Shown in pieces: positions 11,368 through 20,385 of a DNA stretch of 64,000 bases. The position numbers were made by a program, and so were the translations under genes. Source of the stretch: Symsagittifera roscoffensis (Eukaryota; Xenacoelomorpha; Acoela; Convolutidae); the NCBI RefSeq assembly GCF_963678635.1, contig NC_087062.1, positions 3,621,556-3,685,555 on the forward strand, read 5' to 3'. Numbering within the stretch: position 1 is the first letter of the stretch; every line of letters begins with the position of its first letter. Under the pieces are notes generated by a model. The model saw nothing but the letters and a program-made list of their open reading frames with translations, searched no databases and was not told the origin of the DNA.

Positions 11368-11697
11368 CTAAACAATAGCAAAATTATTATTCTTTTCTAC
11401 AACGTTGGGGATAGCTTCATTTCACTTCAGCAACTCAATTTATACCGAACAAAATTTGATTCATTTTACCAAAAAAGAGCAGAAGACTCTAAATTATGAT
11501 TAAAAAAGAGGAAACAAGAGGGAATATGTTGTCAGATAAATCAACGTTTAGGCAACATTGTATAATGTTGCCTAAATCAGCTAAATGCCCATAGTTTAAT
11601 GCAACAAATTAAGGGGTGTAGGTAGGTTGGTGGTGGTATTTTTTGTTCTGTAAAAGGTAGGAATGGGGGGTGGAAGGGTGGCTTAAATTTTATTTAC
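11368..11697 (-). other. PolB intron 2 (330 bp)
   Basis: On the minus strand it starts GTAAAT directly after the Asn codon of VVLNG and ends in ATTGTTTAG. Removing it joins exons 2 and 3 in frame. A GT-rich plus-strand tract (about 11613-11680) lies inside. It has not been verified by transcript. Confidence 0.7.
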
Positions 11698-14268
11698 CAT
11701 TAAGGACGACCGAATATAGTTTCGGTTTTAGGGCGATGAATTCTCTGATCGGCTTCCCACCAGTCTCGTCTTTGAACTTCAGCACAACTTTCTTGTTGGT
11801 ATCCTCGAACAAGAAATGGTCCTTATCGTAATTTGAAAAGTCGAAATCAGCTTTTATTTTCTCCAAGTCTCGGTAAACGTCATCAGTTTTTATGGCGTAA
11901 ATAAAACTATCCGTGTCGGAGTAAAGGAGTTCCAAGTTTAGATTTGGTTTCATTTTTTGATAGTGAAACTGAAACATGAAACGCTTGGCGAGGTCTAGGA
12001 TGGTCGCACCAACTATCATAGGTTTATCCCACAATATTTTTGTTACTGAAAAGCTAATTGTGGCTAATTGATCGTCAATGATTTGAAAGCTTTTCATTGT
12101 GCTCAGAGCTGTTTTTTGTAAAAGTTCTCTCTCATTCCTTACAATCTCCAGCTTCTTTCTTCCTAACTTAGACTCCATTGTCTTACCGAAAGCTGAATTA
12201 ACAATTAGCTTGTAGAAGTTCTCCTGGAATTTATTTACCGCGGCTTTTCGTAGGCGGGTGTTGAGGTCGACAAAGGGTGCCATCCAGTGACTTTGGCGGA
12301 ACTGAAGAACTTTTCCGAGGTGAGTTATTTTCATTCCTAGCTCATGGTACAATTTTAGGGTAAGGTAGTGCAAAACATAACCTTCTTTAGGATGCAAGGT
12401 CTGTAGAAGCTTTGGCACTTTTGGCAGTGTGGTGATTCCCAATTTTCCCAACATGTCGACTTGCTCGTTGCTCATTGCACCGATGTCCACTACTTCACGA
12501 GAGGGGGCAAGGGGGTAATCAGCAAAGAAGTCGTGAAGCTCTTCGGGTATGGTTAAATTGACTTCAACTATATAACCCCATTCTGATGTTTCGCTGGTGA
12601 GCAGTATGTCTGCCAGACTTTTTTCAACTATTGAAAAATCGTTTAAGGGCAAAGGGCAGTGTTTCATTATCCCCCCGTACAAATTGTTTGCATCAATATT
12701 GAGGATGTAGCTTGATGGTTCTGAGGGCGAAAAATCGTCGAGGTATTTATTGTTTGCTTTGTAAAATCGGCGCGCGTAAATCGACGACATGCCTCCTCGT
12801 ATCATTCGCTGCACAAGGTCTAGATGTTCACGGTCCGTTAAGAGTTTCAGTTCGGGCTTACAAACTTTTAGAAAGGCGTCCCCGGAAAGGTTACTTGCCG
12901 TGAAGTAACAGGCGCAATCCAGCCCGTATGTTTGATAGCAAACTTCACGAAAAGCTTCGAAAACGGAAGCAAGCAATAGCACATCTGTAGTCAAGTACAA
13001 GTCGTGGTAATCACCAAGTGAGCCACACTTCAGTTCGGTGAAAACTTTAAGGGCATGATTGTACTCGCTTCTTGAAACACTCACATCCCCTCCTGTTAGA
13101 CTATTTTTCCACATTGCTCGTGGGGGAAGGCGAGTTTCTCGGAATTTTTCGAATGAGTTGAAGTATGAGTAGGGGTAATGCCCTTTCTGTTTCAACAGAC
13201 TGACTTTTTCACGTGAGTGGCCGAGTTTTTCAAAATAGTTCTCCAGCAGAAAAAACTTTTCGTTGGGCAAATTATCGACAAGTTTTGCCAACGATGCCAG
13301 CATGAACCTATACGAATCGATGAATCTCAGATTTTCGTAGAGTTTTTTGATTTTTCCGTTTTTGTCCGTGTACGTTTTTATGTAGACTGAGATTGTCAAG
13401 GATATATATTTTTCTTCAGATGCGGGTATTACGGAAAAAGTGTTTTCCGAATCGCTTTTTGCCAGCGCTTTGATTATAAAGTGTAAATCATAATTTGATA
13501 AATTATGAGCTACCACTGGAATGTAATTTGTTGTTTTTCTATTAACGTTACACTCATTGTGTGCCCAACCCAGAAACTTGTTGGTGTAATGGCAATGATC
13601 AAGTACCACTTGATCATTGTCGGAAAAATCATTCTCGCATATCCAACAAATTGTAGCATCTTCCCGTTCCTGGTCTGTTATACCAGTGAAAGTGTAATAT
13701 TTCCTTTTTTCTACGTAAATTTGTCTCGCTAACGATTCAAGGGAGCTAATTAGCTCTTCCATCACATTCGGTCCTCTTTTAAGCTCAAACTTTAACAGGT
13801 CTTTTTTCCCAAATTCGATTACTGCTAACGCGTAGCCGCACGGTTGATGGATTTCAATTGTTTGCGTGCTAGATTTTCGCGGATCAGGTTGCGGTCCGTA
13901 TACTGGTAAGAGCAGTGACTCCAAATCAAAGTAGATTACTCTGGGTACGTACCAACGAGCTGTTAAGTTTTTGAACTTGTGGTCATCTTTTCCCGGCTTG
14001 GGCATTGTTATGACGACATCTTCGTCTTGGTAGCACAGTTCTTGATGTCTTCTCAAAGTTTCGAATGAAGCGCATGTGTGGAAACATTTGCGACAAATCT
14101 CAGATTGAAATCGGTGCACTTTGTGCCGCACGTACTCGACCAGTTTCTGGAGATCACTTATCAACACAGTGATATTTTGATCCATCTGTCAGCAGCAACA
14201 AGTCCACAATCAGGCTAGTAGTGAATCTGCTCGATACTCTTATGGGCAACAATTCGCCATCGTTGTAC
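11698..14268 (-). CDS. POLB: DNA polymerase B, exon 2 (exonuclease and polymerase core)
   Basis: This is the catalytic part of a protein-primed family B polymerase. Numbered from the Met at 14185, it has Exo I FDLES (residue 87), a zinc/His-Me-like insert CWIC...DHCHYTNKFLGWAHNECN (180-213), Exo II HNLSNYD (227-233) and Exo III YHDLYLTTD (393-401). The polymerase part has motif A DANNLYG (498-504), motif B K-x3-NSAFGK (659-668) and motif C YSDTDS (755-760). All metal-binding acidic residues are present. The segment 14268 to about 14180 reads NDGELLPI...DLLLLTDGSKYHC, the conserved run-in to this domain. However, it lies in another frame from the LISDLQKLVEY that follows. So one frameshift sits near 14166-14182. 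The three exons together are 4129 nt, one more than a multiple of three, which fits a single lesion. Confidence 0.95.
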
Positions 14269-14389
14269 CTGAACAGAAAAATAATTTTTATACCTAGGTT
14301 TGAAATGAAATAAAAAGGGTGTTTGAATAGGTGAAGAACATTATTGAAGGAATTTTAAAATTTTTAGAAGGAAATTAGAATTTGCTTAC
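14269..14389 (-). other. PolB intron 1 (121 bp)
   Basis: Minus strand GTAAGC donor after INVF and TTCTGTTCAG acceptor before YNDGELLP. Splicing restores the INVFRYNDGELLPI block that is continuous in this polymerase family. The junction is in phase 2 and in frame. Confidence 0.8.
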
Positions 14390-15429
14390 CGGAAGACGTT
14401 GATTTGACAATTGTTCAACTTTTCAAATCTGTCCATATCCATCAGACCCATTGGCATTTCGTATTCCCCATTGATTTTCACAATTCCTTCTTTGTCGAGA
14501 TTGTAGGTTGAGACTTTGTTTTTCTCCAGCCACCGTCTAGATGTGGGGTAGAGGGCCGGCTCATTCACATTGTGATATGCGGCAACAAAGGAGTAGAGAA
14601 AGCAACGGTCATCATCTTTAGTGTTGATATTTGTGAGCAGAGTAGATGCTGCGCTGAGTGCATCAGGTAGCTCGAGGTAGGATCCTGCTCTTATTGGTGA
14701 GAAGGCCGCGAAACTGATTTGCAATTTTTCAATTCTGTCAATAATCCATCCGCTACCATGAGAAGAGAACGAATTGACTTGGTTGACCATATGTTCAATC
14801 AGTTCCAAGAATTGAACCCCAGCTATTCCCTCGAAGTACACTGTCAATGTCTTAGTGTTCAGAAACAGCATGGTCCTTTCGAAGTTTCCACTGTCCCCGT
14901 CTTGCACAGTGGGAATTTTGATCATTCCCACTTCCACATGGAATTGCACCTTGTTCGGACCCTCTTTGACCCTTTCCAGTATAAGAGCATCTATTTCCTC
15001 CTTGTTTTGCATCATGACTTGAAGCAAATCCATTTCTTTTTCACCAACTTTGAGATCGTATCGACGCAATTTGCCTCTGAACGCGCTTTCCGTTGGGGCA
15101 GCGGAAGACGTCGTCTCAATGCCGTCCCAAACAGGCAATGCGTGCTTCTTCAGCAAGTGTTGTCCATAGCTTTCCGCGGTGAGAAATATTGTATGGCAAT
15201 AGATACAATGACTATTCGAAGTCATGTCATGTACCAGCTCGACGTGCTCTCGGGCTTCCGACAAACTCTCGAATGACTCTAGACACTCATCGCAAACAGT
15301 TTGAGGAGGAGGGGGAGGAAGGATCTTGTGAACTTTTTGCTCATGTCTTCTCAAGTTCCTTTTAGAGCTCAGTATTTTTCCGCACTGCTGGCAAGGAACA
15401 GGTGTCGCGATAGAAGTAGAGTTCGGCAT
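14390..15429 (-). CDS. POLB: DNA polymerase B, exon 1 (C2H2 fingers and N-terminal domain)
   Basis: This is the N-terminal exon. Three C2H2 zinc fingers come first: CQQCGKI...H..KVH, CDECLES...H..LVH and CIYCHTI...H..KKH (residues about 14-36, 46-69 and 74-95). They probably bind nucleic acid. The rest matches the N-terminal region of Polinton polymerases: a hydrophobic block with LLTNINTKDDDRCFLYSF, then MGLMDMDRFEKLNNCQINVF at the splice junction. The Met at 15429 is the first Met of the open frame and lies just before the first finger. The start is therefore well placed. It is the most upstream gene of the left half and is separated from the inner inverted-repeat cassette by about 700 bp of non-coding DNA. 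Confidence 0.9.
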
Positions 15430-16132
15430 TGTTTGTTGAAGTTACTGAAGTAATTCAGGAAAATTTCAAGAAAATTTAGGAGAATTTCAAGTAGAACTGG
15501 TTATGGAAAAGCAAAAGCGAGAAGTGACTAGCACCAAAAAACTTTGCGGGTAAGGGCAAGTAGAAGCCATTAACGAGAGTTATACTTCGCCGTCTTGGCA
15601 ATAAGTCTTTTCCTTTCCAAAAACAGGGTTTATTCTAGCTTTAAGCTCTATATGTCTCATCACTCTGCTCAAGTGGAGGGGTTTTGTATACTAAAAACTG
15701 ATTCATTTACAGCCTCAAACTTTTGCTGTTAATTTTAAGGGTTAGCGATAAAATTTTGGCTTTTTTTAGGCGACTGGTTTAGACTTTCAATTAACATTTC
15801 AGCACTAAATTACAAAATTTAATGCTTAGAATGATTCAGATAGAGCCTAAAACTTTTTCTGACTAATTTTAACCGTGAAACAGTAATTTCCTAATGATTT
15901 CAAGCCCACTTCTTGGTTTGCGTAAATAGGTATAATAAAAAGTAGATTTATGAGATAAAAGTATTCAGAAAGTAAAGCCCTCAACTAACTAATTAAGTTG
16001 AAAAAATAGTAAACTTAAAAAATGAAAATTTTGCAAATTTGACACCTTGATAGTTACCGATGCATGATAAGCATAGATTGTCATTTGAATGTGTAAAAGA
16101 TATCGGAATCAAAGTTTCCTTCATGTCATTCG
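15430..16132. other. Non-coding upstream region of polB
   Basis: About 700 bp, AT-rich, with no supported gene. It should hold the minus-strand promoter of polB. A minus-strand TATAAC (near 15585) is the only TATA-like element noticed, about 150 nt upstream of the start codon. Confidence 0.45.
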
Positions 16133-16251
16133 GTGTCCCGTGAAACATTTCATATCATGTCCTTCGAAATATTAAGGCATGGCCGTTTGGTTTAAGGGGC
16201 AATAGCTAACCCGGCGTTGCTCGTCGCTACGCTCCTCGGGAACGCCTCCCG
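16133..16251. repeat. Inner 119-bp inverted repeat, left arm
   Basis: It is the reverse complement of 19725-19843. The inner ~79 bp, from AAGGCATGGCCGTTTGG to CGGGAACGCCTCCCG, appear identical; the outer 40 bp have several mismatches. GC-rich compared with its surroundings. It contains a small internal palindrome (GGCGTT ... AACGCC). No target duplication was found outside the arms. Confidence 0.95.
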
Positions 16252-17086
16252 TTCTGTAATTTCAAGTGAAATTTTTTTTTTTTCAAAATAAAGGAAAACC
16301 TCAAACTTTTTATGTTGTGAAAAAAGGAAAAGTAATGTTTAAAAAAGTGTCTTTTAAATCTATCAACAAAAAAACCAGTAAGTTTTGTGGGACCTCGAGC
16401 ACAGTTCTACTGGTCAAGTTCGAAATTTAAAAAACATAATTTTTTAACTTCTTTTTTCCTTCATTTTTAGCTTGAATTATTCGTTCGTTTTAAATTCAAG
16501 TGAATGTGGTTTGAAATTTTTAGGAGCTATCTGATACGTAATTAGGACAAGCGTAGAAATTCAAAAAAAAAAACAATTATAGCCCAATCAATGAGAGTAG
16601 ACGCCTGAAAAGTTGTGATTTTTTGAGAAAATCTGATTTTTGTGAAAATATTGAAAAAAAAAATTGGGAAAAAATTTTTTTTCTCTCCAAATCCATTGAA
16701 ACTACCCTCAATCAATTTGCCATGAATTTCTGAGCAGGGTTAAGGGTCATGTTCATTTTTCGAAAAAAAAACATAATTTTTTTTTTTCACATTTTTACCA
16801 AAAAATTGTCCGTTTTTCACCCAAAACATGTATATGAATGTAATATAATGCAGATTTATGGCTTAAAACACTCTCTGTTACTTTGCGTAAGACCTGGCTA
16901 ACCCCACCGGGCACAAAGTATGATGAGAGAGAGAGGACAGAGAGTGTTTGATAAAAAAGCCAAATAAATATGGTTGGACTACCAACAAGAAAATGTTGGA
17001 CCCTTCCATATTTATCTTTCTTTTGAAAAGAAAGCAATATCCCGAAAAGGATATTCCAAATGGGGTTCACTAGTGAGCAAGTGTAT

Positions 17087-17120
<34 letters not shown>

Positions 17121-17371
17121 CTTTCTCAAAAAACAATTTTAGCGTAAAATTATTCTCGATTTCTGATTTTTTTCTAGTTTTTCTCTAAGATTTTGCTGAA
17201 AACTTTACGGGGCAAACTTTAATTGATCTATTAAGCAAAATAAAAACTGAGACAAAAAATATACACACAGTAATGTTAAAACAGCTTAGAAGTCAAATCA
17301 AACAAAAATGAAAATATAAAACCTTGGAATAATATTTGAAACAAAAGAAGAAAAGTTTTTTGTTTAAGTTA
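16252..17371. other. Non-coding part of the inner cassette
   Basis: AT-rich, with long A and T runs, a stem of AAACACTCTCTGT with ACAGAGAGTGTTT (about 16867-16949) and a (CT)n run at about 17091-17117. A 91-codon minus-strand ORF (16795-17070) has no recognisable features and is not supported. Confidence 0.5.
17091..17117. repeat. (CT)n microsatellite
   Basis: An uninterrupted run of about 13 CT dinucleotides. Confidence 0.9.
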
Positions 17372-18016
17372 TTAGAAACCTCGAAACTGTAGTTTTCTCT
17401 TTTTTGGCGCATAGCAAGCTGCATTTGGAGGAGTGCCTTGAATGAGATCTGGGGTGACTAGATCAATTGTCTCCGCACTAGATGAAACCCGAGCATCCGA
17501 ATAGGAAGTTGATTGTTCTGGAGTTGAAACTGGTCCCCTAACAAACGACTCGGGAGACATTGCTGTCGGAATATCCCAGTACGCTTCGCGCTCTGCATAG
17601 TCACGAATACATCCCTCCTGATTTTCATACAACGGCATTGACTCGCAGTCATACGCGAAGAGAATTTTTCTTGGAGACTGCTCGAGCGAGGTTGTGTCGT
17701 TTATCTCCGTCTTTTCTAATGCCGGATAGCTCTCGTGAATAGTGCAACTCTCGTACATTCGTTTTCGATTCTGTCTAAGTAGATCGATGTGATCAGGGAG
17801 GTAGTTTGGTAGCATGATATGACTTTTTGTAGTCCATTCCTCGTTTTGATTCTCGTCGTTTTTTCGGGGAGCCAAGTCATTGAACGGACTTGCTGTAGAC
17901 GGAGAGACTCTCTCTTTCTGTTGATGGATGACTGCAATCGACTCTCTCGTGTATGTTTGGTAGATAATGGTTCTTTCTCGATCAGACACTGAGATTATTT
18001 GTAAAGGACTAGTCAT
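17372..18016 (-). CDS. Hypothetical protein, 214 aa, low complexity
   Basis: Intact minus-strand ORF inside the inner inverted-repeat cassette, divergent from the plus-strand pair at 18642-19665 across a 625-bp gap. The protein is polar and rich in Ser, Thr, Pro and Glu, with no membrane segment or recognised fold. It ends in a basic CYAPKKRKLQFRGF, which looks like a nuclear-localisation tail. A cluster ILFAYDCES (about residues 118-126) is the only hydrophobic block. No family was recognised. It may be an intrinsically disordered regulatory or structural protein. Codon structure is open over 214 codons in an AT-rich region, which argues that it is real. Confidence 0.55.
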   Translation of the reverse strand: MTSPLQIISVSDRERTIIYQTYTRESIAVIHQQKERVSPSTASPFNDLAPRKNDENQNEEWTTKSHIMLPNYLPDHIDLLRQNRKRMYESCTIHESYPALEKTEINDTTSLEQSPRKILFAYDCESMPLYENQEGCIRDYAEREAYWDIPTAMSPESFVRGPVSTPEQSTSYSDARVSSSAETIDLVTPDLIQGTPPNAACYAPKKRKLQFRGF

Positions 18017-18641
18017 GACTTGAAGAGGTTTAAAGTTTTGTTAAAATGAAATGACTGAACTACCGAAATGAAATTGAGAGAATGAAAAGTATGAAAAGTT
18101 TATTAATGAAAATGAGATCAGGAAAGGGGTGGCATAGTTCAATTAGGTCAAAGCTAATAACTTTTTAGGCGAGGCTATCAAATTTTATTCATTCTTTTAA
18201 GCATGACGCCTGAGGTCATGTTAGGAATGAATGTGAAAACCCGATTTTTTAGATTTATGTGACAGCTTTATTATAGTGGCTACGGGCGAAAGCACTCAAA
18301 ATCAAGTTTTCATGATAGTTTGCCAGACATTCATTGTTATGCTGTTAGAAATTCATTGCCATGATTCATAACAGTCATTAAAATAACCGTCACAATAAAT
18401 AACACTAGAAGATTTTTAGAGTATAGCCGGGGGAAAAAGTAACTAAATACCCATATAAAAGAGGTTTATCGTTAAAGAAATTATATCCTTGGTGATTAAG
18501 TCTTATCAATATGGCTTAGGGCGCTCGTAAACTTTATCACCTAAATTTTTACTTTGGGAGCGCATGATCTGTCTCGTATACTGTGATCAGTCATTCTTCA
18601 ACGTTCCACACTAAAAACCAGTTGGTTGTTATTCATTTATA
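18017..18641. promoter_or_regulatory. Divergent intergenic region with TATA box
   Basis: It lies between the minus-strand 17372-18016 gene and the plus-strand 18642 gene. A plus-strand TATAAAA at 18454-18460 is the best core-promoter candidate; an initiator-like TCAGTC lies at 18587-18592. No ORF. It probably drives both directions. Confidence 0.45.
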
Positions 18642-19001
18642 ATGTACGCTTCTCTTGACACGGATGTAGACTATTTCGATGATTTTAGGGATATATCTTC
18701 GAATGATAAACGTTTAGTTAGAGTCGGTGCAAAAACATTCGCACAGACCGGTACTTACATAACTATCAAATTGTACAAAAAAGACGAAGAGGGAACTTTT
18801 AAGTATCGACAAGGAATAACTTTGTCAACTGGTGAATTCGAGTCCTTGGCGGACAATTACACAAAAATTAAAAGGTTGACGAAAGCAAAAAACTGCGACG
18901 TGACCGAAAAACTTAGAAAAAAGCGAAACAAATCTAAAAAATCTTCATGCTCTGAAAAGGAATGCGAAAGTGAAAACGATGATAACTGTCGGGTTGTGTA
19001 A
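18642..19001 (+). CDS. PC4/p15-like single-stranded DNA-binding protein, 119 aa
   Basis: Plus strand, against the rest of the Polinton. Residues about 27-70 (LVRVGAKTFAQTGTYITIKL, then YKKDEEG, then YRQGITLSTGEFESLADNY) follow the PC4/Sub1 pattern: a strand pair, an acidic turn ending in G, a basic K/RxGIxL strand and then an amphipathic helix. PC4 proteins bind single-stranded DNA and act in transcription or replication. The N-terminus is acidic (DTDVDYFDDFRD); the C-terminus is Lys-rich, then Cys/Glu-rich. The Met at 18642 is the first in frame. It is followed after 37 bp by the HUH-like gene on the same strand, suggesting a shared transcript. Assignment is by pattern only. Confidence 0.6.
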   Translation: MYASLDTDVDYFDDFRDISSNDKRLVRVGAKTFAQTGTYITIKLYKKDEEGTFKYRQGITLSTGEFESLADNYTKIKRLTKAKNCDVTEKLRKKRNKSKKSSCSEKECESENDDNCRVV

Positions 19002-19038
19002 CATTATCAACTCGTTATTCGATTGAAACTTCAAAGCA

Positions 19039-19665
19039 ATGGTTGAAGCAATGTATGAGCAATCCCCTGATTATTTCAAACAATTCCGTAAAAATTACAA
19101 ATTTTTCATCCTGAATCATGAACCCAACTTTTCAGGCTTCGCTTCAAAAGCAAATTTTGCAGTATCCTCCCATTCGAATAAATTAGATTTTTGCAACCAT
19201 TCGATTGACAACGAAAAACATTATCATGTGCTGGTCGAATTTACGAAAGAGTCTACCGATTTACTTAACAAGATGACTTCAAAAGCCTTCGTTGTTCCTT
19301 GTCTTCTCTCTACATTCAAATATTTAATTTTAGGTTGCTCCAACTATGAATTGTCTGGCCCTCTGATGGAAAAACTGAAAATAGCTGTGAATTATAACTC
19401 TATCAACAACTTAGATGTTAGTGGTGTTCCAGTTCGCAGACGATTGCCTCAAGTTTGCTTCGGCTCGCAGACTAAATCTGTTCAAACTCAAACTGACCTG
19501 ATTACTAACGTAACAATTGAACGCTTTACTAATATTTTGAATGGTGAAAACGCTGCTGAGTTTTCTAAAATAATTGACATAATTTTAAGTGGGTATGGTT
19601 GTATGGAAATTGATTCAAACACTTTGTTTGTGAAATTTATCATGGAGAAGAAATTCAAGTTTTAA
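19039..19665 (+). CDS. Candidate HUH-type endonuclease-like protein, 208 aa
   Basis: The N-terminal half has the order of motifs of small replication-initiator (Rep/NS1-type) nuclease domains: a hydrophobic strand KFFILNHEPNF (21-31), then about 30 residues later KHYHVLVEF (60-68) with H61-Y-H63 in an H-hydrophobic-H context. Candidate nucleophile tyrosines are Y95, Y103 and Y119, but no YxxK is obvious. There is no helicase domain, so it is much shorter than parvoviral NS1 or CRESS Rep. The C-terminal third is not recognised. It lies 37 bp after the PC4-like gene and 60 bp before the right inner inverted repeat. If real, it could process the nearby inverted repeats; that is speculation. Confidence 0.4.
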   Translation: MVEAMYEQSPDYFKQFRKNYKFFILNHEPNFSGFASKANFAVSSHSNKLDFCNHSIDNEKHYHVLVEFTKESTDLLNKMTSKAFVVPCLLSTFKYLILGCSNYELSGPLMEKLKIAVNYNSINNLDVSGVPVRRRLPQVCFGSQTKSVQTQTDLITNVTIERFTNILNGENAAEFSKIIDIILSGYGCMEIDSNTLFVKFIMEKKFKF

Positions 19666-19724
19666 ATATTGGTTTTCTTTCGCTCTTGTATACTACAAGA
19701 AAAAAAAAATTGTTACTACACAAG

Positions 19725-19843
19725 CGGGAGGCGTTCCCGAGGAGCGTAGCGACGAGCAACGCCGGGTTAGCTATTGCCCCTTAAACCAAACGGCCATGCC
19801 TTAATAATTCGAAGGACTTGATATGAAACTTTTCGCGGTTCAC
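19725..19843. repeat. Inner 119-bp inverted repeat, right arm
   Basis: Reverse complement of 16133-16251. It starts CGGGAGGCGTTCCCGAGGAG. An AATAAA on the plus strand (19930) follows outside and may serve the plus-strand transcript. Confidence 0.95.
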
Positions 19844-19940
19844 ATAAACTTGCAGAAAAAAACTTTGTTGTTAATAAGAATGAATTGAAAAAAAAAAAAA
19901 AACGAATTTATAAATTTTACAAAAACATCAATAAATTAAT

Positions 19941-20378
19941 TTAGAATAACATATGTTTGGCAAATCTTATCAAATCATGATCATTAAGTTTGAAACCTAT
20001 TGGAAATTTGTTTGTAATTATAACATGAGCAACATAAATACAATAAAGTCCGCATAACACTGAATCAGCTGATTGTATTGGTTTTTTCAACAGTAGCTGA
20101 TTTCCCTCGTGAATTGTTCGTCGCATATTCTTGTACACGAGGGGATAATCACATAATCGTTTACCTAGAGGATCTGCGAAGAATATCTGTCCTCCAGCTT
20201 GAGCAAAAAGCAACCAGTGGGTTCCAGGTTGATCCGATGGTGAGGCATTCATAATCATGAACGTATTATCGTTTTTCAGTACTGAAGAGCATGGCAAATC
20301 TGCCGGAAAAACACCTCTAAAGCGATGTTTCAAATGTTTACAACGGTTAATAATTTCTACTAGTTGAAGATTATCCAT
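19941..20378 (-). CDS. PRO: Adenain-like cysteine protease
   Basis: A 145-aa member of the adenovirus-protease/Ulp1 fold, used by Polintons for maturation of virion proteins. The catalytic set is visible: H54 in GTHWLLF, D69 in FFADPLG, Q102 in IQSADS (oxyanion hole) and C109 in CGLYC. Spacing His-Asp 15 and Gln-Cys 7 is normal for the family, although the protein is on the short side. It is the last gene of the minus-strand block, 7 bp downstream of the major capsid gene. Confidence 0.93.
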   Translation of the reverse strand: MDNLQLVEIINRCKHLKHRFRGVFPADLPCSSVLKNDNTFMIMNASPSDQPGTHWLLFAQAGGQIFFADPLGKRLCDYPLVYKNMRRTIHEGNQLLLKKPIQSADSVLCGLYCIYVAHVIITNKFPIGFKLNDHDLIRFAKHMLF

Positions 20379-20385
20379 GTCTATC

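Noticed and set aside
14719-15276. 185-codon plus-strand ORF
   Set aside because: Exactly antisense to PolB exon 1, which has clear fingers and conserved blocks; no recognisable features of its own.
16795-17070. 91-codon minus-strand ORF in the cassette
   Set aside because: Lies on a hairpin-forming stretch, hydrophobic by composition only, no motif, no context.
16133-19843. Calling the inner cassette a classical DNA transposon
   Set aside because: No target duplication beside the 119-bp arms, no transposase, and outer 40 bp are diverged between arms.
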